64,000 nt of DNA from Sedimentibacter hydroxybenzoicus DSM 7310 (GCF_013403245.1 NZ_JACBNQ010000001.1:186001-250000), one strand, 5' to 3'. Positions 1-9,191 are shown, counted from the first letter of the stretch. Notes: generated from the letters alone by a model not told the origin. Numbers and translations: made by a program.

Positions 1-1724
1 TAGTTTATATAGATGGAAATACAGGCGTTGTTACAATAGAAGAAGCCCCTCTTGAGGCTGTTGACGGACACGTATTAGGTGAACAGCTGACGGAAATGTA
101 TGCCGATAATGAGGCGGATAAAAGAAACGTTGCGGTTGTTACGGCAGGTACAGGTGCGGAGCATTCCCGCTTCGGACTGTTAAACTTTACATTTTATGAC
201 CCCCGAAGAAAAGTTACGAGATTAAAGCAAGCAGGAAGGGGCGGGATAGGAACAGTTTTCAGAGATAAAAAAATAAAGGCGTTGATTGTTAAATTCAGCA
301 ATGTAAAAGGCGATTTAAACAATCCTTTTGATCAAGCCATAATAAACAAGACAGGTATCAAGTATCATAAGGAAATACATGACCTTGACAGCAAGCAAAA
401 TAACATGAGAAAAATAGGGACAGCAAACATAATAGAAGTAATGGATGCGTATGATTTGCTTCCTGTCATGAACTATCAGTATGGTATGCACCCTGATACT
501 CAAAATATAAAATCAACTGTGTTTATAGAAAAATATATTACTCAAGGTGTTCAGGACGGATGCTGGTATGGATGCTCAATGGCATGTGCGAAGGCAGCTG
601 ATAACTTTGAATTAAAGACAGGTCCATATAAGGGTCAAAAGGTAACTGTTGACGGACCGGAGTATGAAAATGCAGCGGGACTCGGCTCAAATTGTGCAAT
701 ATTTGATCCTGAAGGAATTTTAGAGCTTAACTTTTATTGTGACACATATGCAATTGATACTATTTCATTTGGTACGGCAACGGCATTTGCAATGGAATGC
801 TACGAAAGAGGTATTATCAACAAGGAAATAACAGGCGGCATGGAACTAAACTTCGGAAACTTTGAAGCTGCGGCAGAATTGTTACATCAGATGTCGAGAG
901 GAGAAGGTTTCGGTGTTACGGTAGGGCAGGGAATTAATAGAATGAAAAAACTGTTCGCTGAAAAATACGGTGCGGATCCTGATTTCTTATTTGACATAGG
1001 TATGGAACAAAAAGGTTTGGAATATTCAGAATACGGTTCGAAAGAATCATTGGCACAGCAAGGAGGCTACGGTCTGACAAACAAAGGTCCCCAGCACGAT
1101 GAAGCGTGGCTGATATTCATGGATATGGTTAACAACCAGATTCCTACCTTTGAAGATAAGGCAGAAGCACTTCATTACTTCCCCATGTTCAGAACATGGT
1201 TCGGGCTGTATGGATTATGTAAGCTGCCTTGGAATGACATTGTTCCGGCTGACAATAAATATACTTCGGAGCCTGCAAAAGTTCCGGAACATGTTCAAAA
1301 CTATTTAGACGTTGTATACGGTGTTACGGGTAAAAAATTGAGTGTTTCCGATATGATTAAGGAATCCGAAAGAGTATATAACTTCCAGAAAATATTCTGT
1401 ATCAGAATGGGTAAGGGCTTAAGAGCCAATGACAGAACACCGTACCGCTCAATGGGTCCGGTTACAAAGGAAGAATATGAATCAAGACAGGAACGATATG
1501 ACAGCCAATTAAAAGAAAAAGTAGTATATGATCCGGAAGGCAAATCAACCGAAGAAAAAATAGCCGTTCTTAGAAAGTACAGAGAAAATCAATATGAATT
1601 GCTGATGGATGCCGTTTACAAAAGAAGAGGATGGAATTCCAATGCCGTACCTAAATTAGAACATTTAAAATATCTGGATATGGAATTACCTGAATTGATA
1701 GAAGTTATTAAAGATTTGCAGTAA
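1..1724 (+). CDS. Tungsten-dependent aldehyde:ferredoxin oxidoreductase family protein, 5'-truncated by window edge
   Basis: The frame is open from base 3, so the start lies outside the window and 573 residues are visible; roughly 100-150 N-terminal residues of the usual 600-700 are missing. AOR-family enzymes oxidise aldehydes (or related substrates) to acids with a tungsten bis-pyranopterin and one [4Fe-4S] cluster, passing electrons to ferredoxin in the cytoplasm. Seen here: the conserved stretch AGLGSNCAIFDPEGI, the cluster motif GCWYGCSMACAK and a later GLCKLPW that would supply the fourth Cys. The first Cys pair is spaced CX3C, not the CX2C of Pyrococcus AOR, so this is a divergent subfamily; the substrate cannot be read. 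A MoaD-type carrier follows 41 bases downstream, which fits cofactor synthesis. Confidence 0.9.
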   Translation, partial: VYIDGNTGVVTIEEAPLEAVDGHVLGEQLTEMYADNEADKRNVAVVTAGTGAEHSRFGLLNFTFYDPRRKVTRLKQAGRGGIGTVFRDKKIKALIVKFSNVKGDLNNPFDQAIINKTGIKYHKEIHDLDSKQNNMRKIGTANIIEVMDAYDLLPVMNYQYGMHPDTQNIKSTVFIEKYITQGVQDGCWYGCSMACAKAADNFELKTGPYKGQKVTVDGPEYENAAGLGSNCAIFDPEGILELNFYCDTYAIDTISFGTATAFAMECYERGIINKEITGGMELNFGNFEAAAELLHQMSRGEGFGVTVGQGINRMKKLFAEKYGADPDFLFDIGMEQKGLEYSEYGSKESLAQQGGYGLTNKGPQHDEAWLIFMDMVNNQIPTFEDKAEALHYFPMFRTWFGLYGLCKLPWNDIVPADNKYTSEPAKVPEHVQNYLDVVYGVTGKKLSVSDMIKESERVYNFQKIFCIRMGKGLRANDRTPYRSMGPVTKEEYESRQERYDSQLKEKVVYDPEGKSTEEKIAVLRKYRENQYELLMDAVYKRRGWNSNAVPKLEHLKYLDMELPELIEVIKDLQ

Positions 1725-1732
1725 GTAGTTGT

Positions 1733-1761
1733 CATCCTGAGCGATAGGGAAGGATCTCAAA
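1733..1761. repeat. Short dispersed intergenic motif (GTCATCCTGAGCGA type)
   Basis: The gap between the oxidoreductase and the MoaD-like gene contains GTCATCCTGAGCGA followed by AGGGAAGGATCTC. I recognise this from memory as a motif dispersed between genes of many bacteria (GTCATYCTGAGCGAAGCGAAGGATCTC type). A decayed relative (TTATTCTGAGCCGGAGGCGAA) lies near 16017-16037. Confidence 0.45.
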
Positions 1762-1765
1762 GGGA

Positions 1766-1972
1766 GTGATTTGTATCATTAAGTTAAACAACAGAGATTT
1801 TCAGTGGGAACAAGGAATGACTGTTGAAGATATCATGAAAATAAAGAAATTTTCATACTCAAGAATCATCGTTAAGGTTAATGACAAGCATATAGAGCAA
1901 GAAGATTATGCTGTGACCGTTGTTAATGACGGAGATGACGTTAAGATGATTCACCTGTTGGCAGGGGGTTAA
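1766..1972 (+). CDS. MoaD/ThiS-family sulfur carrier protein
   Basis: A 68-residue beta-grasp protein ending in LLAGG. The C-terminal Gly-Gly is the site that is adenylated and thiocarboxylated in MoaD and ThiS, so it probably donates sulfur to the pyranopterin dithiolene of the tungsten or molybdenum enzymes beside it. The motif GMTVEDIMK near residue 19 is typical of ThiS-like members. The start is uncertain. There is no ATG; GTG at 1766 lies inside the AAAGGGAGTGA ribosome binding site, so an ATT at 1778 (IKLNNRDF), about 8 bases after that site, may be the real start. No activating E1-like enzyme (MoeB/ThiF) is present in the window. Confidence 0.75.
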   Translation: MICIIKLNNRDFQWEQGMTVEDIMKIKKFSYSRIIVKVNDKHIEQEDYAVTVVNDGDDVKMIHLLAGG

Positions 1973-1978
1973 TGAAAA

Positions 1979-2024
1979 CAGTATAAGCGACCGGCACCAA
2001 ATCGTAAGATTAGGTGTCGGTCAT
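1979..2024. repeat. Palindromic intergenic repeat, copy A
   Basis: Begins CAGTATAAGCGACCGGCACC, has an AAATC..GATTAGGTG core and returns as GGTGTCGGTC. The two arms form a hairpin of about ten pairs. The same sequence family occurs at 5302-5353, 19730-19782 (inverted) and 27456-27510. This copy directly follows the MoaD-like gene and may also act as a transcript end. Confidence 0.75.
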
Positions 2025-2055
2025 TTCGTTATATTTATAAAAATACAACGAAATG
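2022..2055. promoter_or_regulatory. ModE-box-like palindrome upstream of the molybdenum aldehyde oxidoreductase
   Basis: The arms CATTTCGTT and AACGAAATG are perfectly complementary and the centre is AT-rich. The inner 24 bases (2027-2050) read CGTTATAT, 8 bases, ATACAACG. This is the 8+8+8 spacing and half-site shape of the E. coli ModE operator (CGTTATAT, 8 bases, ACATAACG). It lies about 270 bases before the mop-type gene. It could instead be only an mRNA hairpin, because it directly follows repeat copy A. Confidence 0.5.
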
Positions 2056-2322
2056 AGCGGATATGTAAAAAATAATAAAGTTGAAAGCCCATATTTTATA
2101 GTTATCCTACTTACAAATGTATAGGTAAAATTGGAACGAATTGACATTTAGAAAAAATATCAGCGGAAATAAGACGAATAGAAAACTATGTTAAACAATA
2201 AAAACTAATAAAAGTTGAAATGTTTTTTTTATTTATATATAATTATGTATAAATGTTTACGTTTTCTTATTATGAGAATAGGCGTTTTATTTTAACAAAT
2301 CTAAAAAAATATGGGGGTTCGT

Positions 2323-5247
2323 ATGAAACTAAGAAAAATGTGGTTAAACGTCAATGGTGCAAACAGGATGTTTATTTGCAATCCTGAAAAAGATTCATTA
2401 TCTACAGTTTTAAGAAGAATGGGGCTCACAGGCACAAAAGTAGGATGTGGTACAGGAGTGTGCGGGTCTTGTTCAATTGTTTTGGATGGGAAATTAATAC
2501 GTTCATGTACTAAAAAAATGAAGACTGTAAAAGAATACAGCAAGGTTATTACTATTGAAGGAATTGGAACTCCAAATAATCTTCACCCCATACAGGTTGC
2601 CTTTATGAATTGCGGTGCTGTACAGTGCGGCTTTTGTACTCCCGGTTTCATTGTTTCTTCATACGCATTATTATTAGAGAACAACAATCCAACACGTGAA
2701 GAAGTTCGTGACTGGTTCCAGAAACATAGAAATGTATGTCGTTGTACCGGATATGTACAAATAGTTAATGCGGTAATGGATGCTGCAAAAGTATTGAGGG
2801 GAGAAGCATCTATTGAAGATATAACGGTTCCGATGCCTAAGGACAATGAATATTACGGGAAACCTCTTGTTCGTCCTACCTCTTTGTCAAAGGTTTGTGG
2901 TGTTGCAGATTATGGCGATGATCAGGAACTTAAAATGCCGGAAGAATCTCTTCATGTAGCTATTGTACAACCTAAAGTTGCTCACCATGCTAAAATATTA
3001 AAAATAGACACTTCCGCAGCTGAAAAAATGCCCGGAGTAGTTAAGATTATTACTTCTAAAGAGCTGTTAGAAGCCGGTGGAACAAATATTATGGCTGAAG
3101 CACAGTTCCATGAAAGAACTACTGTTATGGTTCCGAGCCGTAAAATATTATGTGATGAAAAAATTTATCGTTATGGCGACGTTGTGGCTCTTGCAGTTGC
3201 AAAAACGAAAGAACAAGCACGTGCAGCAGCAGCCGAAGTAAAAGTTGAAATTGAAAAGCTTCCGGAATATTTAAATTATCTTGATGCGGTAATGCCGGAT
3301 TCAATCAGAGTCCATGAGGATACTCCAAATATTTTCTCGATGCAGCCGGTATTGAAAGGTGTTGGATTGGAAGAAGCACTAAATGTGAATGATGTTATTG
3401 ATAATTCGGCTTATAGTACTTCCGGTAGTTTTTATTCTTCTCGCCAGCCTCACCTGTCTATTGAAGGAACAACTGTACAGGCATATTTTGACGAAGAAGA
3501 TAACTTAGCTATTCAATGTAAGTCACAGGGGGTATATTCAACCATTGGTCGTATAGGAAATTCTGTAGGTGTACCTAAAGATAAAATACGTATAATAATG
3601 AATCCAACGGGTGCAAGCTTTGGATGGTCTACAAATGCCGGAGATGTTTGTCTTGCAGCGGCGGCAGCGGTTGTTACAAAAATGCCTGTTGCTTTATCAT
3701 TGACTTATGAAGAGCATCAGCATTTCTCAGGGAAGAGATGTCCATGCCATTCTAACGGACGCGTGGCTTGTGATGAAAACGGAAAAATTACAGCAGCAGA
3801 ATTTGAATTCGGGATGGATCACGGTGCATATTCGTGGGGAGGCGATGACATAATGACTAAGCCTGCACGTTTTGCATTCTTCCCGTACAATATTCCTAAT
3901 GTTGCCGGATTAGTCAGAATAGCAAATACAAATCACAATTTCGGAACTGCCTACAGAAGCTACGGTTCACCACAAGCATATACATTGTCAGAGGCATTGA
4001 TGGATATGCTTGCAGAAAAAGCAGGTATCGACCCATTTGAATTCAGATATAGAAATATCGCAAGAGAAGGGGAAACAAATATTAACAGCTATCCATTCCG
4101 TCAATACCCAATGGAAGAAATGATGAATATCATGAAACCTATTTATGAAAAGGCGGTTGAAGAAGCTAAAAAATATGATACTCCTGAAAAACGCAGAGGT
4201 GTTGGTCTTTCATGGGGAGGCTTTAACGTTACTGAAGGCGGAACTGACAGTGCATCTGTAGCAATTGAACTCAATAGTGACAATACATTTACAAAATATG
4301 ACACATATCAGGAATTAGGTCAGGGCGGTGATATCGGTTCATTAATGCTTACTCTTGAAGCTTTGAAGCCACTAAAAGTAACACCTGAACAAATCAAACT
4401 TGTACAAAACGATACTAAACTTTGTCCGGACAGCGGAATGTCCGGTGCAAGCAGGACTCACTATATGAGTGGTAAAGCAACTATAATAGCTGCTGAAAAA
4501 CTAATGAATGCAATGAGAAAAGAAGACGGCACTTATCGTACATACGACGAGATGGTTGCTGAAGGAATTGAAACTAAGCATTTTGGTAAGTATCAAAATA
4601 CTTCGGTAGAAGGACTTTGTCGTTTAGACCCTAACACAGGAATAGGCGATCCGACTCCGGCATTTACATATTGTTTAAATTTAGCTGAAGTTGAAGTTGA
4701 CACAGCTACAGGAAAAACAACAGTAATTCGCTTCACTTGTGTAGATGATGTTGGTAAGGTTGGAAATATAGCGGCAGTAAACGGTCAGGCATATGGAGGG
4801 ATTTCTCACAGCATAGGTTTTGCTTTAAGCGAAAATTATGATGATGTTGTTAAACATTCAAATATGTTAGGAGCAGGCGTTCCATACATAAAAGATGTAC
4901 CTGATGTAATAAATGTTATACATTATGAAAGACCTGATGAAATAGGACCATTCGGTTCATCCGGAGCTTCTGAAGCATTCCAGTCAGCAGGACATGTGGC
5001 TGTGCTTAATGCTATAAGCAATGCATGCGGAGTACGTATTTATGAAATGCCTGCAACAAAAGAAAAAGTTAAGGCAGGTCTTGATATAATTGCTGCAGGT
5101 GGGAAAGTTGAGCCACCGAAAAAATATTTCCTAGGTTCTGATTTATATGATGAACTTGAGAATATTAAAGCAAATCCTGTAAAATTTGGAGGAGACGATT
5201 TCTTCATTCCATTAGGTAATGATGCAAATGCGGAAAGATTTTTCTAA
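2323..5247 (+). CDS. mop: Mop-type molybdenum aldehyde oxidoreductase (xanthine oxidase family)
   Basis: A 974-residue single-chain molybdenum hydroxylase that closely follows Desulfovibrio gigas aldehyde oxidoreductase (about 907 residues). Order: plant-type [2Fe-2S] domain (GCGTGVCGSC, residues ~40-50), helical [2Fe-2S] domain (CGFCTPGF and RNVCRCTGY, ~105-145), hammerhead domain, then the two molybdopterin domains. The motif GPFGSSGASEAF near residue 885 holds the Glu expected to be the catalytic base. There is no FAD domain, so electrons must leave to another protein, probably the redox protein encoded next. The family uses molybdopterin cytosine dinucleotide, and a MocA-like enzyme is encoded nearby. 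I prefer ATG 2323, with GGGGG just upstream, over ATG 2311. The substrate is not known. Confidence 0.93.
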   Translation: MKLRKMWLNVNGANRMFICNPEKDSLSTVLRRMGLTGTKVGCGTGVCGSCSIVLDGKLIRSCTKKMKTVKEYSKVITIEGIGTPNNLHPIQVAFMNCGAVQCGFCTPGFIVSSYALLLENNNPTREEVRDWFQKHRNVCRCTGYVQIVNAVMDAAKVLRGEASIEDITVPMPKDNEYYGKPLVRPTSLSKVCGVADYGDDQELKMPEESLHVAIVQPKVAHHAKILKIDTSAAEKMPGVVKIITSKELLEAGGTNIMAEAQFHERTTVMVPSRKILCDEKIYRYGDVVALAVAKTKEQARAAAAEVKVEIEKLPEYLNYLDAVMPDSIRVHEDTPNIFSMQPVLKGVGLEEALNVNDVIDNSAYSTSGSFYSSRQPHLSIEGTTVQAYFDEEDNLAIQCKSQGVYSTIGRIGNSVGVPKDKIRIIMNPTGASFGWSTNAGDVCLAAAAAVVTKMPVALSLTYEEHQHFSGKRCPCHSNGRVACDENGKITAAEFEFGMDHGAYSWGGDDIMTKPARFAFFPYNIPNVAGLVRIANTNHNFGTAYRSYGSPQAYTLSEALMDMLAEKAGIDPFEFRYRNIAREGETNINSYPFRQYPMEEMMNIMKPIYEKAVEEAKKYDTPEKRRGVGLSWGGFNVTEGGTDSASVAIELNSDNTFTKYDTYQELGQGGDIGSLMLTLEALKPLKVTPEQIKLVQNDTKLCPDSGMSGASRTHYMSGKATIIAAEKLMNAMRKEDGTYRTYDEMVAEGIETKHFGKYQNTSVEGLCRLDPNTGIGDPTPAFTYCLNLAEVEVDTATGKTTVIRFTCVDDVGKVGNIAAVNGQAYGGISHSIGFALSENYDDVVKHSNMLGAGVPYIKDVPDVINVIHYERPDEIGPFGSSGASEAFQSAGHVAVLNAISNACGVRIYEMPATKEKVKAGLDIIAAGGKVEPPKKYFLGSDLYDELENIKANPVKFGGDDFFIPLGNDANAERFF

Positions 5248-5267
5248 AAATATTATTTAATTTTAAG

Positions 5268-5300
5268 TTCCCGGGCATATTAGCTCGGGAACAAAATTTC
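5268..5300 (+). terminator. Terminator-like hairpin after mop
   Basis: The arms GTTCCCG and CGGGAAC surround GGCATATTAGCT and are followed by AAAATTTC. The T-run is poor, so termination may be partial and the next gene could still be co-transcribed. Confidence 0.6.
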
Positions 5301-5301
5301 A

Positions 5302-5353
5302 CTTACAGTATAAGCGATTGACACCAAATCAGAGATTTTGGTCATCTGCTTAA
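5302..5353. repeat. Palindromic intergenic repeat, copy B
   Basis: CTTACAGTATAAGCGATTGA, then CACCAAATC, AGA, GATTTTGGTC and ATCTGCTTAATAGG. Same family as copies A, C and D. It ends right at the ribosome binding site of the next gene. Confidence 0.8.
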
Positions 5354-5367
5354 TAGGAGAGACATGT

Positions 5368-7623
5368 ATGGATATAAAAAAAGAAGATTTTAATGAAAAG
5401 ATTAAAACTTGTTTGCAGAACGAACCGTCTTTTTGTACAGCAGTCTGTCCATTTCATCTTGATATTCATGACTTTATTCCTAAAATGCAGCGTGGAAGAT
5501 TTAACGCGGCATACAGAACTTATCTGAATGCTGTTGTTTTTCCAAACATAGTATCAGAATTATGCCATGAACCATGCAAAAAGGTATGTCCGAGAAGTTC
5601 GAAAGATGAAGCAATAAATATGAAGCTGTTGGAAAAAGCAAGTATAAAATTTGCAAGAAATTTAGAGCCAAACAGCTATAATATGCCGCCAAAAAATAAA
5701 AAAGTTGCAATAGTAGGTGCAGGAATAAGTGGTTTAAGCTGCGCTTTACGTCTGGCTTCAAAAAAGTATGATGTTACTGTTTTTGAGAAATCCGGACGCA
5801 TTGGCGGACACCTTTGGGATTTATCAGAACCCGAAATATTTTTAAATGATATAGAGAGGCAGTTTAAAAACGAAAAATACACATTGTGTTTAAATAAAGA
5901 AGTTATAAACTTAGAAGAATTAAAAGAAAAGTATGATGCTGTTTATGTCGCCACAGGCAAAGATGGCAGTAATTTTGGATTAAAAAGAAATTTCAATGGA
6001 GCCTTTGCAAGCAACACACCCGGAATTTTTATGGGTGGCATGCTGTGCGGCAAAAACATAGTGGAGTCAATTGCAGATGGGATTTATGCTGTAAATGCTA
6101 TTGAAAGATATATTAAAACCGGCAATATGAACCAGGAAGAGGAGAAAAACGATACAAAGATAAAAATAAACGCAGATTTTATCACAGAGGTAGAGCCTGT
6201 CATGCCTTCCGATGACGGAACGTATACAAGCGAAAATGCGGTTGAAGAAGCTAAACGCTGTTTGAGGTGCTCCTGTGATGCATGTATAAGGCATTGTGAT
6301 TTGATGAAGTATTATGGAAAATATCCTAAAAGAATCGGCGAAGAGGTTCATATTACAGTCCATCCCGGAACGCTTGACGGTAATGGCACTGTGGCAACCC
6401 GCCTTATTTCCACATGCAATCAGTGCGGACTTTGTAAGGATGTTTGTCCTGAACGAATAGATACAGGCGAGTATCTTTTACAAAGCCACAGAGAGATGAG
6501 GGAAAAGGGAGCAATGCCATGGGCATTTCATGATTTCTGGCTCAGAGATATGGAGTTTGCTAATGGAGAAAAGACAGCTCTTTGTAAAATCCCAAAAGGC
6601 TTTGATAAAAGTAAGTATGCATTTTTCCCAGGGTGTCAGCTGGGTGCTTCAGACTATAGATACGTAATAAAAAGCTATGAATATTTGTTAAAACAAAACC
6701 CTGATACTGCTATTATGCTGAATTGCTGTGGTGCTCCGGCAGAATGGGCAGGGGATGAACCGATTCATAGAGGTGTGATAGAAACAATCAGAAACTGCTG
6801 GTTAAGCACGGGAAAACCTACCGTAATATTTGCTTGTACAACCTGCAGAAAAATGTTTAATAAATATTTACCTGAAATAAGCGGCATTTTTCTTTATGAA
6901 TTAATGGAAAAAGGAAATATTAATATCGATTGTGCAAATGCGAATGAAAAAGCTTCAGTGTTTGATCCCTGTACAAGCCGTGATGAGCCGGCACTTCAAA
7001 ATTCCGTAAGGGCATTGAGTTCTAAAGGTGGCTTTGAACTTGAACCTCTTTCACATGAAGGGAAATATGCAAAGTGCTGCAGCTGGGGAGGTCAGGTTTC
7101 GGTTGCAAATCCTTCGTATTCAAAAGAAGTAGTTAAAGCCAGATTGTCACAAAGTATCAACCCTTATATAGCATATTGCAGTAATTGCAGAGATATATTC
7201 GCTTTAACCGGCAAAAATGTTTATCATATTCTTGATATAGTTTTTAACTTAAATGACAGCAACAGAAAGCCACCCACATTTACGGAAAGAAGAAAAAACC
7301 GGGTACTGTTAAAGCAAAAAATCATAAAAGATATATTTAATGAGGAAATTATGGAACAAAAAGATAGTAAAACAAAGCTTATTATAGAAGAAGAATTAAA
7401 AGAGAAACTAAGCAGTGAAATGATACTTGAAACAGAAATTGAAGAAGTTATCGAGCATTGCGAAAGAGAAGGAAAAAAAGTGTTGGATGGTGGAAGCGGC
7501 CATTTTATCGGTCATCTCAAAATTGGTACTATGACATATTGGGTTGAGTATGATGTATGCGGAGACCACTGCTATACGCTTTATAACGCATATGCTCACA
7601 GAATGAGTATAGAGGAGAGTTAA
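5368..7623 (+). CDS. Multi-cluster Fe-S/FAD oxidoreductase with HdrB/D-like CCG domains
   Basis: A 751-residue cytoplasmic redox protein and the likely electron partner of the aldehyde oxidoreductase. Residues ~15-85 form a GltD-like N-terminal Fe-S domain (CTAVCPFHLD, CHEPCKKVCP). A Rossmann segment follows at ~110-140 (AIVGAGISGLSCALRL). Then come ferredoxin-type motifs (CLRCSCDACIRHCD; CNQCGLCKDVCPE) and two CCG-type domains as in heterodisulfide reductase (FFPGCQLG..NCCGAPAEWAG; DPCTSRDE..KCCSWGG). The last ~90 residues are a separate small domain. It corresponds to what I recall as the pyridine nucleotide-disulfide oxidoreductase/dicluster-binding family of the DVU_1551-1559 neighbourhood. 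ATG 5368 with AGGAG 8 bases upstream is chosen; an upstream TTG lies in the repeat. Confidence 0.8.
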   Translation: MDIKKEDFNEKIKTCLQNEPSFCTAVCPFHLDIHDFIPKMQRGRFNAAYRTYLNAVVFPNIVSELCHEPCKKVCPRSSKDEAINMKLLEKASIKFARNLEPNSYNMPPKNKKVAIVGAGISGLSCALRLASKKYDVTVFEKSGRIGGHLWDLSEPEIFLNDIERQFKNEKYTLCLNKEVINLEELKEKYDAVYVATGKDGSNFGLKRNFNGAFASNTPGIFMGGMLCGKNIVESIADGIYAVNAIERYIKTGNMNQEEEKNDTKIKINADFITEVEPVMPSDDGTYTSENAVEEAKRCLRCSCDACIRHCDLMKYYGKYPKRIGEEVHITVHPGTLDGNGTVATRLISTCNQCGLCKDVCPERIDTGEYLLQSHREMREKGAMPWAFHDFWLRDMEFANGEKTALCKIPKGFDKSKYAFFPGCQLGASDYRYVIKSYEYLLKQNPDTAIMLNCCGAPAEWAGDEPIHRGVIETIRNCWLSTGKPTVIFACTTCRKMFNKYLPEISGIFLYELMEKGNINIDCANANEKASVFDPCTSRDEPALQNSVRALSSKGGFELEPLSHEGKYAKCCSWGGQVSVANPSYSKEVVKARLSQSINPYIAYCSNCRDIFALTGKNVYHILDIVFNLNDSNRKPPTFTERRKNRVLLKQKIIKDIFNEEIMEQKDSKTKLIIEEELKEKLSSEMILETEIEEVIEHCEREGKKVLDGGSGHFIGHLKIGTMTYWVEYDVCGDHCYTLYNAYAHRMSIEES

Positions 7624-7624
7624 T

Positions 7625-7816
7625 ATGACTGAAAAAAAAATAATATGTTTTAAATGCAATAAGGAATTAGTGCCTAAAAAAACATATTTCAATTATCTTG
7701 AGCATAGTTTTTTTACTGATATTTTAAGTTGTCCTGACTGCGGAGAAGTATTTATTTCTGAGGAATTAGTTAAGGGACGTATTTCAGAAGTTGAAATGCA
7801 ATTAGAGGATAAATGA
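7625..7816 (+). CDS. Small zinc-ribbon/redox protein, DVU_1557-like
   Basis: A 63-residue protein with two CxxC knuckles, CFKC near residue 9 and CPDC near residue 37. These are spaced as in a YgiT/MqsA-type zinc ribbon or a small Fe-binding domain. The start ATG lies 1 base after the preceding stop and the next gene starts 6 bases downstream, so it is part of the operon. Its place beside the redox protein and the CoA ligase-like protein matches the small redox protein of the Desulfovibrio locus. Whether it binds zinc or iron cannot be told from the sequence. Confidence 0.65.
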   Translation: MTEKKIICFKCNKELVPKKTYFNYLEHSFFTDILSCPDCGEVFISEELVKGRISEVEMQLEDK

Positions 7817-7822
7817 TATTAT

Positions 7823-9121
7823 ATGAAAGATATTATAAAACAATCTCCGGTAGATTATTGGATTGCTAATAGACTTGGAATTGAAATAAAGAACCTTACA
7901 CAGGATAAATTGTTTAATATACAATTAGATGCTTTCAGGGAAACAGTAAAATATGTTAAAAGGGAAAGTAAATACTATAAAAAACTTTTTAGTAACATTG
8001 AGCCTGAAGATATTAAAACAAAAAAAGATATTCAAAACATGCCATTAACTTGTGAACAAGACTTCATGGGAAATGAAAAAGAGTTTTTATGTGTAAGTCA
8101 AAGAGAAATTAATAGAGTGGTAACTGTTCATACTACCGGAACAACAGGGAGACAAAAACGAATATATTTTTCTGAAAGGGATCAGCTCAGCACTATTGAA
8201 TTTATGCGTGTAGGATTCAGCACAATGATTAGGCCTAACGATGCTATGCTGGTTATGATGTCAGGAGGAACAGAAGGAAGCATAGGAAGATCCGTCGAAT
8301 ACGCATTGGACAAGTCAGGTATAAAAACAAATGTATACGGCTCAATAGTTAATGTGCGTGACGCTTATGAAAATTTGATAAGCTTTAAGCCTAATATCAT
8401 TGTTGGAATCCCTCACCAGATAAGAGCATTAAGCAAGTATGGCCAGAAATTTGATAACCCTGAAGCGAAATACATTAACAGTGTCTTATTGAGTGCGGAT
8501 GATATTCCGGAGTCCCTGAGGAAACGTATCAGCAGCCTGTGGGATTGTAAAGTATTCAATCATTATGGCATGACTGAATTTGGTATTGCAGGGGGAGTGG
8601 AATGTGAAGGATTTTCAGGTTACCACACCCGTGACTTGGATTTGTACTTTGAAATAATAAACGAAGATGAGAATGGTATAGGTGAAATAGTATTTACAAC
8701 TTTAAATCGTGAGGGAATGCCTTTAATTCGTTATAAAACAGGTGATGTAGGTAAATTTACAGAAACCGAATGTCCATGCGGCAGTAAGTTAAAGCGTATT
8801 GAAAGGGTATACGGCAGAAAAAGAAATATAATTAAATTGTTTGATGGAGGAGAACTACATCTTTCTGAAATAGGTAATGCTGTATTTTATGAAGATAATA
8901 TTGTTGATTATGAATGTACGGTAAGAAATTCGGAGTTAGTTATTGAAGTAAAAATTTTTCCGGAGGATGAAGTTGATATAAATACCATATTAAATAAATT
9001 AAAGCAAATCGATACTATAGATAATGCAATAAAAAATGGCCTAAAAATTGAAATCAAAATTTTGCATTCAATATACTTTCCAGAGGATGGTAACATTAAA
9101 AATACTGTAGTTTTTCAATAG
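7823..9121 (+). CDS. AMP-forming CoA ligase-like protein (PaaK superfamily), DVU_1553-like
   Basis: A 432-residue member of the adenylate-forming superfamily, of the length of phenylacetate-CoA ligase. The P-loop-like motif HTTGTTGRQKR lies near residue 102, the A5 motif NHYGMTEFG near 250, and RYKTGDVG near 300. Adenylation of a carboxylate is therefore likely; CoA as acceptor is an inference from the family. The metal-like motif ECPCGSKLKRIERVYGR follows. The gene sits inside the molybdenum operon, where a ligase could activate the acid made by the aldehyde oxidoreductase or a precursor of a modified cofactor. The substrate is unknown. Confidence 0.75.
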   Translation: MKDIIKQSPVDYWIANRLGIEIKNLTQDKLFNIQLDAFRETVKYVKRESKYYKKLFSNIEPEDIKTKKDIQNMPLTCEQDFMGNEKEFLCVSQREINRVVTVHTTGTTGRQKRIYFSERDQLSTIEFMRVGFSTMIRPNDAMLVMMSGGTEGSIGRSVEYALDKSGIKTNVYGSIVNVRDAYENLISFKPNIIVGIPHQIRALSKYGQKFDNPEAKYINSVLLSADDIPESLRKRISSLWDCKVFNHYGMTEFGIAGGVECEGFSGYHTRDLDLYFEIINEDENGIGEIVFTTLNREGMPLIRYKTGDVGKFTETECPCGSKLKRIERVYGRKRNIIKLFDGGELHLSEIGNAVFYEDNIVDYECTVRNSELVIEVKIFPEDEVDINTILNKLKQIDTIDNAIKNGLKIEIKILHSIYFPEDGNIKNTVVFQ

Positions 9122-9191
9122 ATGTATTGTCACAGAACATTTTTGATGGCTTAATGATTTTTATAAAGGTAATAACGAGGAGGGATAATGC

